Source of the DNA: Gammaproteobacteria bacterium
GTDB lineage: Bacteria > Pseudomonadota > Gammaproteobacteria > Granulosicoccales > Granulosicoccaceae
Reading direction: 5' to 3'
NCBI GenBank assembly: GCA_019634245.1
Contig: JAHQVR010000185.1
Coordinates: forward strand, 1 to 6,123
DNA length: 6,123 nt
Both the position numbers and the translations under genes were made by a program. The notes under the pieces are model-generated. The model did not search any database, was not told the origin of the DNA, and saw only the letters and a program-made list of their open reading frames with translations. Below, piece by piece: positions 1 to 5,606 of the stretch (positions within the stretch are counted from its first letter, which is position 1; each line of letters begins with the position of its first letter).

Positions 1-117
1 ATGGGCCTTGGGTTCGCAGATTTCGCCAATATTGGCATTCCCGAGGACTACCAGAATCTCGCCAACTGGCGCACGAAGGTAGCAGAACGACCCAGTGTAA
101 AATCTCTCGGAGCCTGA
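1..117 (+). CDS. Glutathione S-transferase, C-terminal fragment (5' end outside window)
   Basis: The frame is open from the first base and stops at TGA 115-117, giving 38 residues. The peptide has the pattern that closes many bacterial GSTs: an aspartate-containing helix (ADFANIGIPEDY), then NLANWRTKVAERPSVKSLGA. The W-x-x-x-V-x-x-RPSV segment is the usual last helix of the GST C-terminal domain. GSTs conjugate glutathione to electrophiles or act as peroxidases in the cytoplasm. The glutathione-binding thioredoxin fold is not in view, so subclass and substrate cannot be judged. An ATG occupies positions 1-3, but it is more likely an internal methionine than the true start, because a 38-residue GST would not fold. 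The next gene begins 5 bp after the stop and its putative ribosome site lies inside this gene, so the two are probably co-transcribed and possibly translationally coupled. Confidence 0.72.
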   Translation: MGLGFADFANIGIPEDYQNLANWRTKVAERPSVKSLGA

Positions 118-122
118 ATATC

Positions 123-785
123 ATGGATGTAAATGCCGATTTTTCCAAACGCGTGTTATTACACGGAGATTCAATCCCGTGGGAAGATTCTCCGATGGCC
201 GGCGTAGTTAGGCGCCGGCTAGATCGAGTGGACACCGAAGATGAACGCGTCACGACCATCGTGCGCTATGCGCCTGGTAGCCAATTCTCTTCTCACGTAC
301 ACACCGGTGGAGAAGAGTTTATCGTCCTCGACGGTATATTCCAGGACGACTACGGAGATTGGCCGGCAGGTTCCTATGTACGTAATCCTCCGCAATCGAG
401 CCACACACCGAGATCCGCGCCTGGTTGCACAATCTTCGTAAAACTATGGCAATTTGCCCCCAGTGATCGAACATTTGTACACGCTAATCGCCATAAACTC
501 GGAGCCGTTCCAGACCGCGACCGCCCCGGCGTCAACGTCTCGCCATTGTATGAAGACGAGGTCGAATCGGTGCGTTTTGAACACTGGGAACCGAACGCAA
601 CTGTAACTGTTGACGCCACTGGTGGCGGGGAGATATTTGTCCTTGAAGGTGGATTCACAGAAGCGGGCGATGTGCTGCGGGAGCAATCGTGGCTACGAGT
701 TCCGGTCGGAACAACTATCGAGGCAATTGCGGGAGCCAGGGGTACTGATGTCTGGATCAAAACCAACCATCTTCGAGGATTGTAA
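123..785 (+). CDS. ChrR-like double-cupin protein
   Basis: This 220-residue protein appears to hold two cupin units. The first (about residues 40-115) carries the metal-site pattern H58-x-H60-x3-E64-E65, the turn EEFIVLDGIF, then DWPAGSYVRNPP and a distal H94. This closely matches the cupin of the ChrR anti-sigma family (known family feature: zinc or other divalent metal). The second unit (about 150-215, GGGEIFVLEGGF then SWLRVPVG) keeps the fold signature but lacks the histidine pair, so it is probably structural. ChrR proper has an N-terminal zinc anti-sigma domain ahead of its cupin; that domain is absent here, and no ECF sigma gene is adjacent. It is therefore better called a ChrR-like cupin than an anti-sigma factor. 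GGAG at 109-112, 10 bp before the ATG, supports the start. The gene follows a GST, consistent with a shared detoxification or oxidative-stress transcript (inference). The reaction, if any, is unknown. Confidence 0.82.
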   Translation: MDVNADFSKRVLLHGDSIPWEDSPMAGVVRRRLDRVDTEDERVTTIVRYAPGSQFSSHVHTGGEEFIVLDGIFQDDYGDWPAGSYVRNPPQSSHTPRSAPGCTIFVKLWQFAPSDRTFVHANRHKLGAVPDRDRPGVNVSPLYEDEVESVRFEHWEPNATVTVDATGGGEIFVLEGGFTEAGDVLREQSWLRVPVGTTIEAIAGARGTDVWIKTNHLRGL

Positions 786-807
786 CTGCGCGGCAAAAGA
801 ACCAAAC

Positions 808-888
808 AAAAGAACAGGACACCAATAAAATGCCAAAAGAACAGGACACCAATAAAATGCCAAAAGAACAGGACACCAATAAAATGCC
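808..888 (+). repeat. Three perfect tandem copies of a 27-bp repeat
   Basis: Units at 808-834, 835-861 and 862-888 are identical over all 27 bases. Each reads AAAAGAACAGGACACC followed by AATAAAATGCC. The array is preceded by a partial unit (GGCAAAAGAAC, 792-802) and followed by AGGAGTAAAGTAGTGACG (889-906). Perfect identity implies recent tandem duplication. One diverged unit with the same flanks occurs at 3012-3070, so the duplicated unit belongs to a dispersed family. There are no unique spacers, so this is not a CRISPR array. Confidence 0.95.
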
Positions 889-912
889 AGGAGTAAAGTA
901 GTGACGAAAGTT

Positions 913-928
913 GCTCCGCAAAAGGAGC
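913..928 (+). terminator. Weak hairpin, possible terminator of the cupin transcript
   Basis: GCTCC (913-917) pairs with GGAGC (924-928) across a six-base loop and is followed by TAATTTGTATTT. The stem has only 5 bp and the T tract is interrupted, so it would be a poor intrinsic terminator. It may equally be internal structure of the repeat element. Confidence 0.2.
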
Positions 929-1264
929 TAATTTGTATTTGGGTTGAACTTCTAAAATTTAGGGTCTCCCTGATCGCTCCAAATCTCTCCAGGTTGCATA
1001 TGAAGCTAAGGGGTAAATTTAGGGTGTCCTAGAATATCCCTCCCCCAGATTATCGTTGCTCAGTATATGCTTGCCCGGTTCTTGGATTGGTATTTTGCGC
1101 AGGTTTCGTGGCAATATCTGTCGTGCACTGAGTATCAATTGGAGTTGCCCAACTTTCAAAGCGACTGGTAGTCATAATAGCCACGCAACTGCAGATCAGG
1201 ATATCTGGCCATCCTGTCCAACAGATCGCAGAACCAACATTTAAGATCGGATTGTCGCTAGCCG

Positions 1265-1308
1265 ATACCCAACGTAGCTAAGTTATACCCAATCGGTAAC
1301 GGATACCC
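1265..1308 (+). promoter_or_regulatory. Three ATACCC boxes upstream of the GGDEF gene
   Basis: ATACCC occurs at 1265-1270, 1285-1290 and 1303-1308. The spacings are 20 and 18 bp, close to two helical turns, so the boxes would lie on roughly one face of the DNA. CCGAT (1262-1266) and ATCGG (1292-1296) form an inverted pair around the first two boxes. The last box ends two bases before the GGDEF start codon. It could be a regulator-binding array, but six-base repeats may also arise by chance, and no clear -35/-10 pair was found here. Confidence 0.25.
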
Positions 1309-1310
1309 CG

Positions 1311-2948
1311 ATGAACCACGTGCAGGGACTACTAACGCGCCGCCCGGCGCCGCCCGAACTACGCGCTATTCTCTATCTGGCCCTTTTAATAGCGATCTTG
1401 ATCACGTTTGCGATGCTTCCTCAGCTGGGTCAACTTAGTCGCCATGCAGGTTCTGGGAATTCACCACTACCACAATCTATGTGGCTTTGGCTGACGCTCC
1501 CGGTAATTGTGACGGCTTTGATGGGTTTAACAGCTATTGTTTTGCAGGCGCGTTGTCGACAAGCGGAGTCAGCCCGACACCTTGATAACCATGCAGCACT
1601 ACATGATCCACTAACAGGCGCTTCTAATCGTCGGCATTTCGAGGAATGCCTGGAAACTTTGGTAAGTGATCAATCGCCTACGCATGCATTGATGATGATC
1701 GACCTGGATCGGTTTAAACCAGTAAACGATTTATACGGCCATGCTGCAGGAGATGCACTCCTCAAAGAAATTACACGTGGTTTGCAGTCCATTCTTGACT
1801 CAACTAGCCTTGTAGCACGTCTCGGGGGTGATGAGTTTGTCGTCTTACTGAAACAGGTTGACCGCGGACGAACGGAACAAGTTACTCACAAGGTACTACA
1901 GCTCATCAATCGATATCGACTGAATTGGGAAGGGGAACGTGTTGGCGTCGGAGCCAGCATCGGTGTTGTACTTATTGATCAGGAAGAATTGACTGCCAGC
2001 ATCTTACTTACTGCAGCCGATGAAGCGCTCTACCACGCGAAGGAGACTGGTAGGGGTGCAGCATACCTTGCAGTTTCTGCTGGCAATTCGAACAAATTCA
2101 TTGAAATTAGTCGTATCAATACAACGACACCGGGCACAATCGATGAACCACACATTCCAACCTGTGCCAAAGATCAATTACCCCAGCTATACGGGACCTT
2201 GATGATATGGCAACCACCCTGTATCGCAGTGGGCCAGCAGCAGCGCCTGGGCTCTAGGCGGCGTAGGGAAATTACCAGTTGGATCAATATAGAACCCCAG
2301 CAAACAGACAATCGTGATGGGATGAACATACGCATGCGCGAACTGTTGGCCATTGCAGCAACCAGAGTGGATGGTGGAGCTGACTTTGTGCGTTATCTAC
2401 TGTCTAAAACCTTATTTACGGCGACCTCCCTGGCGCCAACCCAGCAGGGAAAAATTGGATTCATCCTACCCATACCGGCCTGTTCTATAATTGCGACGCC
2501 AAAATTGGGAGATGACCTGATGCGCATGAACGCACTAGCCAGCCACCCGTTACGACACCTTACGATCGTACTCCACGATGTGGCAGCCGTCCATGACTCA
2601 CCTCAGCTAAAGCGATTTTACGAGAGATTAAACAATGCCGGTGTACACCTGGGGTTCGAGATACGCTCGAATACATTGGATGCATTGGCACCATTAAAGC
2701 ACGTGTCATACGATGAGTTGCATTTCGGTCGCGAGCTGACTACTAATCTCCAGGAAGGAAGCAGCCATGTAGCTGTAATCGAATCGACGTTGCATCTCGC
2801 CGATGCCCATCGTATGACCACAGTGGCTACCGCCGTCGATACAACAGAGCAACAATTGAAATTACTGGCAATGGGAGTTGATAGGGTTGCTACAGCCGGT
2901 TCGACCGCTCCGCTTTCCCGGACGTTAGAATTGAGTTCCGGGTGCTGA
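1311..2948 (+). CDS. Membrane-anchored diguanylate cyclase with degenerate EAL-like domain
   Basis: This 545-residue inner-membrane protein should make cyclic di-GMP from two GTP. Two hydrophobic segments (about residues 19-38 and 57-80) flank a short, probably periplasmic loop of about 18 residues. The GGDEF domain (about 98-256) is well kept: DPLTGASNRR at 99-108, D131 in the metal/GTP region DLDRFKPVND, RLGGDEF with the signature at 172-176, and DEALYHAKETGRG near its end. The inhibitory I-site RxxD expected at 163-166 reads DSTS, so feedback inhibition there should be lost. Residues about 290-540 follow the outline of an EAL phosphodiesterase domain, ending in a recognisable DTTEQQLKLLAMGVDRV. 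However, the EAL motif, the DDFG loop (here FEIRSN, 449-454), the KID lysine and the AEGVE glutamate (here ATAVDT, 506-511) are all replaced. That half is probably a sensory or protein-binding domain. The ribosome site is weak (GGA, 1301-1303). No sensory PAS or HAMP domain is seen. Confidence 0.88.
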   Translation: MNHVQGLLTRRPAPPELRAILYLALLIAILITFAMLPQLGQLSRHAGSGNSPLPQSMWLWLTLPVIVTALMGLTAIVLQARCRQAESARHLDNHAALHDPLTGASNRRHFEECLETLVSDQSPTHALMMIDLDRFKPVNDLYGHAAGDALLKEITRGLQSILDSTSLVARLGGDEFVVLLKQVDRGRTEQVTHKVLQLINRYRLNWEGERVGVGASIGVVLIDQEELTASILLTAADEALYHAKETGRGAAYLAVSAGNSNKFIEISRINTTTPGTIDEPHIPTCAKDQLPQLYGTLMIWQPPCIAVGQQQRLGSRRRREITSWINIEPQQTDNRDGMNIRMRELLAIAATRVDGGADFVRYLLSKTLFTATSLAPTQQGKIGFILPIPACSIIATPKLGDDLMRMNALASHPLRHLTIVLHDVAAVHDSPQLKRFYERLNNAGVHLGFEIRSNTLDALAPLKHVSYDELHFGRELTTNLQEGSSHVAVIESTLHLADAHRMTTVATAVDTTEQQLKLLAMGVDRVATAGSTAPLSRTLELSSGC

Positions 2949-3011
2949 ACGACGTTTTTAGTAATCCAGTGTCCAGGAGGTACGATTTGGTAAAAAAGCA
3001 ATATTGCTAGA

Positions 3012-3070
3012 GGCAAAAGAACATCAAAAGAACGTGGCACCCATAAAATGCCACGAGTAAAGCAGTGAGG
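3012..3070 (+). repeat. Single-unit diverged copy of the 27-bp repeat family
   Basis: GGCAAAAGAAC (3012-3022) is identical to the left flank of the array at 792-802. The unit at 3026-3052 matches the 808-834 unit at 23 of 27 positions. The following 18 bases (3053-3070, ACGAGTAAAGCAGTGAGG) match the right flank of the array (889-906) at 15 of 18. Similarity may extend weakly to TTGGGTTAAATTT at 3087-3099 (compare 939-951). The copy has the same orientation as the array and lies between the convergent GGDEF and arsR genes. Confidence 0.85.
3033..3055. other. Hairpin within the repeat copy between convergent genes
   Basis: CGTGGC (3033-3038) and GCCACG (3050-3055) form a perfect 6-bp stem around an 11-base AT-rich loop. 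All the bases that differ from the array version within the unit fall in or beside the left arm. The stem is therefore a property of this copy and does not form in the tandem array. No T tract follows on either strand, so a terminator role for the converging genes is possible but unsupported. Confidence 0.45.
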
Positions 3071-3136
3071 TAAATCGATCGGCAAATTGGGTTAAATTTC
3101 CGCAAGCGATTCGCTAACACATAGTGTCGCCTGCAT

Positions 3137-3823
3137 TTAGTGGCTCTCTGGAAAAAGCTCCCGAAGTCCGCGTTCACCTTTGATCGAAAACGTCAATCCT
3201 CGCTGGGTGGCGTCTCGCCTGGCCCAGTTTAAATCAATGAACCGGTTCAGGCATGCTGCGCCTAGTTCACCTCCGAGGTGATAACTTCCTTCGCTCCAAT
3301 CCATGCAGGGCTTACAGACCGTGCGCTCTGATGATCCCAGATCCTTCAGGTCAATCCCCAATGCCTCCGAAAATCTCTTCCCTTCACGGGTCAATCTCAG
3401 TGTGTTCTCGCTGCCGTTGAGATAGCCATGTGCGTGCATCTGTTGGTAAAACCACACGCCCCGTGATCCAGCCATATGATCGTAGCAGACACGGCAGCGT
3501 TTGAGCTGTGCGGCCTTTGAGCTTGGCCTCTCACAGGTGTGTCCCAGCCGGTTGGACACGACCATCAGCTGTTCAAGTAGTTCTGCTACGTGTGCTTCAC
3601 CTAATGAAAAAAATTTGCTACGCCCGTCCTTGCGAACTGAGATGAGGCCAGCATCCAACAGTTTCTTCAAGTGCCAACTGGTAGTTGAAAGGGTGAGGTT
3701 GGCTTCAACCGCGAGTTCACCGGCCGACAGCGAACCGCCGTCCATCAAGCTCAGCAACATGTTCGCTCGCGCCGGATCTCCCACCAGAGACGCCACCATC
3801 GCAATATCGGGACTGTTTTTCAT
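3137..3823 (-). CDS. ArsR-family winged-helix regulator with cysteine-bearing C-terminal domain
   Basis: This is a 228-residue cytoplasmic DNA-binding protein. Residues about 5-90 form an ArsR winged helix: VASLVGDPARANMLLSLMDG, the helix-turn-helix with recognition helix around TLSTTSWHLKKLLDAGL (44-60), and the wing SVRKDGRSKFFSL (62-74). The usual ArsR metal motif ELCVCDL is absent. The long C-terminal part is a known ArsR-subfamily extension with CYDHMAG at 113-119, a helical LTREGKRFSEALGIDL stretch, CMDWSEGSYHLGGELGAA from 173 and a closing winged-helix-like segment. Cysteines at 97, 110, 113, 170, 173 and 191 include two CxxC pairs, which suggests thiol or metal sensing (inference; in relatives I expect mainly the C113 and C173 positions to be conserved). 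It is divergent from the GST relic and homocysteine methyltransferase, its likely targets along with its own promoter. No Shine-Dalgarno precedes the ATG; see the promoter entry. Confidence 0.9.
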   Translation of the reverse strand: MKNSPDIAMVASLVGDPARANMLLSLMDGGSLSAGELAVEANLTLSTTSWHLKKLLDAGLISVRKDGRSKFFSLGEAHVAELLEQLMVVSNRLGHTCERPSSKAAQLKRCRVCYDHMAGSRGVWFYQQMHAHGYLNGSENTLRLTREGKRFSEALGIDLKDLGSSERTVCKPCMDWSEGSYHLGGELGAACLNRFIDLNWARRDATQRGLTFSIKGERGLRELFPESH

Positions 3824-3837
3824 AGTTTGATCATACT
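3824..3837. promoter_or_regulatory. Candidate ArsR operator palindrome
   Basis: AGTTTGATCATACT is a 14-bp palindrome with only one mismatched symmetric pair and a perfect TGATCA core. It covers the arsR -10 box and the six bases before its start codon. A bound repressor there would block transcription, the usual autoregulation of ArsR proteins. A second, weaker inverted pair, AACT-N6-AGTT (3840-3853), sits between the -10 and -35 boxes. Confidence 0.45.
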
Positions 3838-3857
3838 CGAACTATTCTCAGTTTCAA
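3830..3857 (-). promoter_or_regulatory. arsR promoter, predicted leaderless
   Basis: On the minus strand, TTGAAA (plus 3852-3857) and TATGAT (plus 3830-3835) are separated by 16 bp, a strong sigma70-type pair with one mismatch in each of the two hexamers' conserved positions. With TATGAT at -12 to -7, +1 falls at 3823, the A of the arsR start codon. The transcript would then have no 5' leader, which agrees with the absence of a ribosome-binding site. Confidence 0.6.
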
Positions 3858-3895
3858 GTGGTTATATTCGGAACTCGATCTGCAGAGTGCAAGCC

Positions 3896-4561
3896 ATGCA
3901 ATTTTATAAAACCGCGAACGACATAGCCTGCAATCCGCATCCATTGCTAGTCAAGAGGAAGCGGCGTGACTGCGTGCGACCGACTGTCAACGCACATGGA
4001 TTCGGAGGCCGAAGCGACACGGGCACAGCGAAAGGAAGCGGCTTACGATACGCCTTATCCCATGGCGAAGCCATCAGGAAGGGGTTTTACGCGCCCTCTG
4101 CCCTCTCATTGGCTGCGCATATCGCGCTGCGTGAAACAAACCAAGGATTGTGGTTGACTGAGGTTAACTATGAAAGGCGTAAAACCAGCACTGCTGAAGA
4201 CTTTCGCAGTACAAATCTAAAGCGTAGTGTGCCGGTGTTGTTACTGAATGCCGGATACACACATCTTGGTAGAAAGCTAGCCTTTATCGAGCTGAATTTT
4301 GACGATAATTTGATTCTACAGGGATCGAAGTTTAGTGCCGTTAAGGTCCGTTTTGTTACTTTGCGCAGTTGGCTGCCCGTTCAGGTTTTTTCTCCCGAGA
4401 ATTCACCCTATCTTGAGCAATTACTGCACTGGGCCGGAAATATAGCCTCTGCGATGGTTGTATTGAGGGCAGAAGGTTTTAATAAGCAGAGAAAACATTC
4501 ACCACCTGGTTCAGGGCAACACCACCCAATTACACCATCCAACAATACGCCACTGGCTTAA
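3896..4561 (+). pseudogene. Beta-class glutathione S-transferase relic in an open frame
   Basis: The GST-like part is 4085-4480; the frame also opens further upstream (TTG 3827). The start of the similarity, FYAPSALSLAAHIALRET, matches the beta-class GST N-terminus (usual form YAPGACSLAPHIALRE). NYERRKTSTAEDF and then SVPVLLLNAG match the segment up to the cis-proline. The catalytic cysteine (third residue of G-A-C) is leucine here, and the glutathione-binding LTE-x-x-A-I helix start is replaced by LGRK. The C-terminal domain is cut down to LRSWL, VFSPENSPYLEQLLHWAGNI and VVLRAEGF, with apparent internal deletions. No stop codon interrupts the frame, which is unusual for a relic. The first 60-odd residues after the ATG and the proline-rich last 26 are unlike GST. 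I read it as a non-catalytic decayed gst lying between the arsR promoter and the methyltransferase. A shortened protein of new function cannot be excluded. Confidence 0.62.
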
Positions 4562-4566
4562 CAGGA
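4562..4566 (+). promoter_or_regulatory. Ribosome binding site of the homocysteine methyltransferase
   Basis: AGGAG begins right after the relic's stop codon and lies 9 bp before ATG 4576, which fixes the methyltransferase start. Confidence 0.75.
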
Positions 4567-4575
4567 GCTAAACCT

Positions 4576-5520
4576 ATGACTACTCAATCCACGACCGCCA
4601 CACCACGGCTTCCGCATGAATCAAACGTTCCCTTCCTGATTGACGGGGGATGTGAAACGACATTGATCTTTCACGAAGGTCTAGAACTTCCACATTTTGC
4701 CGCTTTTGTTTTGCTTGAGACGGAAGAGGGCAAAGAGGCAATCCGCCGATATTACAAGCCATACCTACAAGTCGCTAAGGACCACGCGATGGGGTTTGTC
4801 TTGGAAACACCAACATGGCGAGCGAGTGCCGACTGGGGCAAATTACTCGGATATGACAAAGACCGTCTAACCGCTGTCAACGTAAGTGCGATTAATCTGA
4901 TGCAGGAACTACGCGACGAAGTTTCACCGAGGGAGACGCCCGTCATCATCAGCGGATGTGTCGGGCCGCGTGGAGACGGCTATGTAACGGGTGAGGAAAT
5001 GAGTGCATCCGAGGCTGAATCCTATCACCGGCCGCAAATTGAGGCGCTGAAATCCGCCGGTGCTGAGATGGCGACGGCATTGACCATGACTTATGCCGCC
5101 GAAGCTATTGGCATCACGCGGGCAGCGCAAAAAGCACAGCTACCGGTTGTTATTTCATTCACTACCGAAACCAATGGCAAGCTGCCTAACGACCAAATGC
5201 TGGGTGACGCCATTCAAGAAACCGATCAGGCAACAGACAGTACACCGATCTACTACATGATCAACTGCGCGCATCCGGATCATTTCAGCAATGCGCTAAA
5301 AGGCGAATGGATCGAACGGATCGGTGGATTTCGTGCGAATGCGAGCCGGATGAGTCACGCAGAGCTGGATGAAGCCGAAGAGCTGGATGCAGGCGATCCA
5401 AAGGAATTTGGTGAACTGCACGGAGAGCTCTGCAGGATGCTCCCTAATGTGCAGGTGATCGGTGGGTGTTGTGGTACCGACCATCGACATGTCAGCGCCG
5501 TTGCTCACGCGATGTCCTGA
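4576..5520 (+). CDS. Homocysteine S-methyltransferase family protein
   Basis: This 314-residue cytoplasmic enzyme should transfer a methyl group to a thiol, in the classical members to homocysteine giving methionine, with S-methylmethionine or AdoMet as donor. The barrel starts with FLIDGGCETTLIFHEGLELP (20-39), the family's DGG-x-x-T-x-L opening. GCVGPRGDGY (128-136) and SFTTETNGKLP (194-204) are further family signatures. The zinc ligands are all present: C231 in NCAHPDHF, and C298-C299 in GGCCGTDHRH near the end. Length is typical of the stand-alone MmuM-like group; cobalamin and folate domains of MetH are absent. It belongs to a subgroup distinct from E. coli MmuM, so the exact donor and acceptor are uncertain. 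Other methylated sulfur or nitrogen compounds are possible. It lies 14 bp after the GST relic and 86 bp before a cupin gene on the same strand, and opposite arsR, which may control it. I see no SAM or SAH riboswitch upstream. Confidence 0.9.
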   Translation: MTTQSTTATPRLPHESNVPFLIDGGCETTLIFHEGLELPHFAAFVLLETEEGKEAIRRYYKPYLQVAKDHAMGFVLETPTWRASADWGKLLGYDKDRLTAVNVSAINLMQELRDEVSPRETPVIISGCVGPRGDGYVTGEEMSASEAESYHRPQIEALKSAGAEMATALTMTYAAEAIGITRAAQKAQLPVVISFTTETNGKLPNDQMLGDAIQETDQATDSTPIYYMINCAHPDHFSNALKGEWIERIGGFRANASRMSHAELDEAEELDAGDPKEFGELHGELCRMLPNVQVIGGCCGTDHRHVSAVAHAMS

Positions 5521-5593
5521 GTATAAACCGAGGCATATATAGACCGAATCGTTGTCAGTGCTCTAACATCTAAACCAGATGGACTACCTGAGC

Positions 5594-5597
5594 GAGG
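5594..5597 (+). promoter_or_regulatory. Ribosome binding site of the small cupin
   Basis: GAGG lies 9 bp before ATG 5607 and supports that start. The 86 bp gap from 5521 to 5606 shows no clear terminator or promoter. Confidence 0.6.
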
Positions 5598-5606
5598 TGC
5601 AAACCT

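Larger units (their letters stand above)
792..1035. mobile_element. Candidate non-autonomous element or transposon remnant
   Basis: AGGACACC plus TAAA on the left (816-829, repeated at 843 and 870) is matched in inverted orientation on the right by TTTAGGGTGTCCT (1018-1030). A second degenerate right arm sits at 955-969. Inverted ends around about 200 bp of non-coding DNA, with relatives elsewhere in the window, resemble a MITE or REP-type element. Each unit ends in ATGCC, and the last unit continues as a short frame M-P-G-V-K-stop (M-P-R-V-K-Q-stop in the copy at 3050). That could be the truncated start of a transposase gene, for example a REP-associated tyrosine transposase (inference only). 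No target-site duplication was established, so the limits are approximate. Confidence 0.4.
786..1310. other. 525 bp gene-free region with repeats
   Basis: No convincing gene lies here. The left part (792-906) holds the repeat array. The middle (907-1035) is AT-rich, with a small hairpin and two near-copies of AAATTTAGGGTSTCC at 955-969 and 1015-1029. The right part (1036-1310) has two short overlapping open frames (1056-1244 from TTG, 1067-1171 from ATG). Neither has a ribosome site or a recognisable product. The last 50 bp carry three ATACCC boxes. The stretch looks like decayed mobile-element DNA followed by the upstream region of the GGDEF gene. Confidence 0.7.

Noticed and set aside
374..805. 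143-codon minus-strand frame across the cupin gene.
   Set aside because: It lies almost wholly antisense to a well-supported cupin with clear motifs and has no family resemblance.
808..888. Tandem repeat considered as a small CRISPR array.
   Set aside because: The units are directly contiguous with no unique spacers, and no cas gene is present.
1056..1244. Open frame of 62 codons from TTG, overlapped by a 34-residue frame rich in aromatic residues (1067-1171).
   Set aside because: Neither has a ribosome binding site, a recognisable domain or credible composition, and two overlapping frames in one strand suggest chance.
2618..3085. 155-codon minus-strand frame crossing the end of the GGDEF gene and the repeat.
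   Set aside because: It is antisense to the EAL-like domain and runs through repeat DNA; no recognisable protein features.
3105..3115. Palindrome AGCGA-T-TCGCT downstream of arsR, considered as a terminator.
   Set aside because: A one-base centre cannot form a hairpin loop without breaking pairs, and no T tract follows at a proper distance.
3863..3868. TATATT considered as the -10 box of a plus-strand promoter for the GST relic and methyltransferase.
   Set aside because: No acceptable -35 hexamer lies 16-18 bp upstream, so it was not called as a promoter.
3966..4157. 63-codon plus frame from GTG inside the GST relic region.
   Set aside because: The overlapping frame carries the GST similarity from 4085; this one shows none and lacks a ribosome site.
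4490..4575. Possible SAM or SAH riboswitch ahead of the homocysteine methyltransferase.
   Set aside because: No paired-helix architecture or conserved core was seen; the stretch is CA-rich and unstructured by eye.
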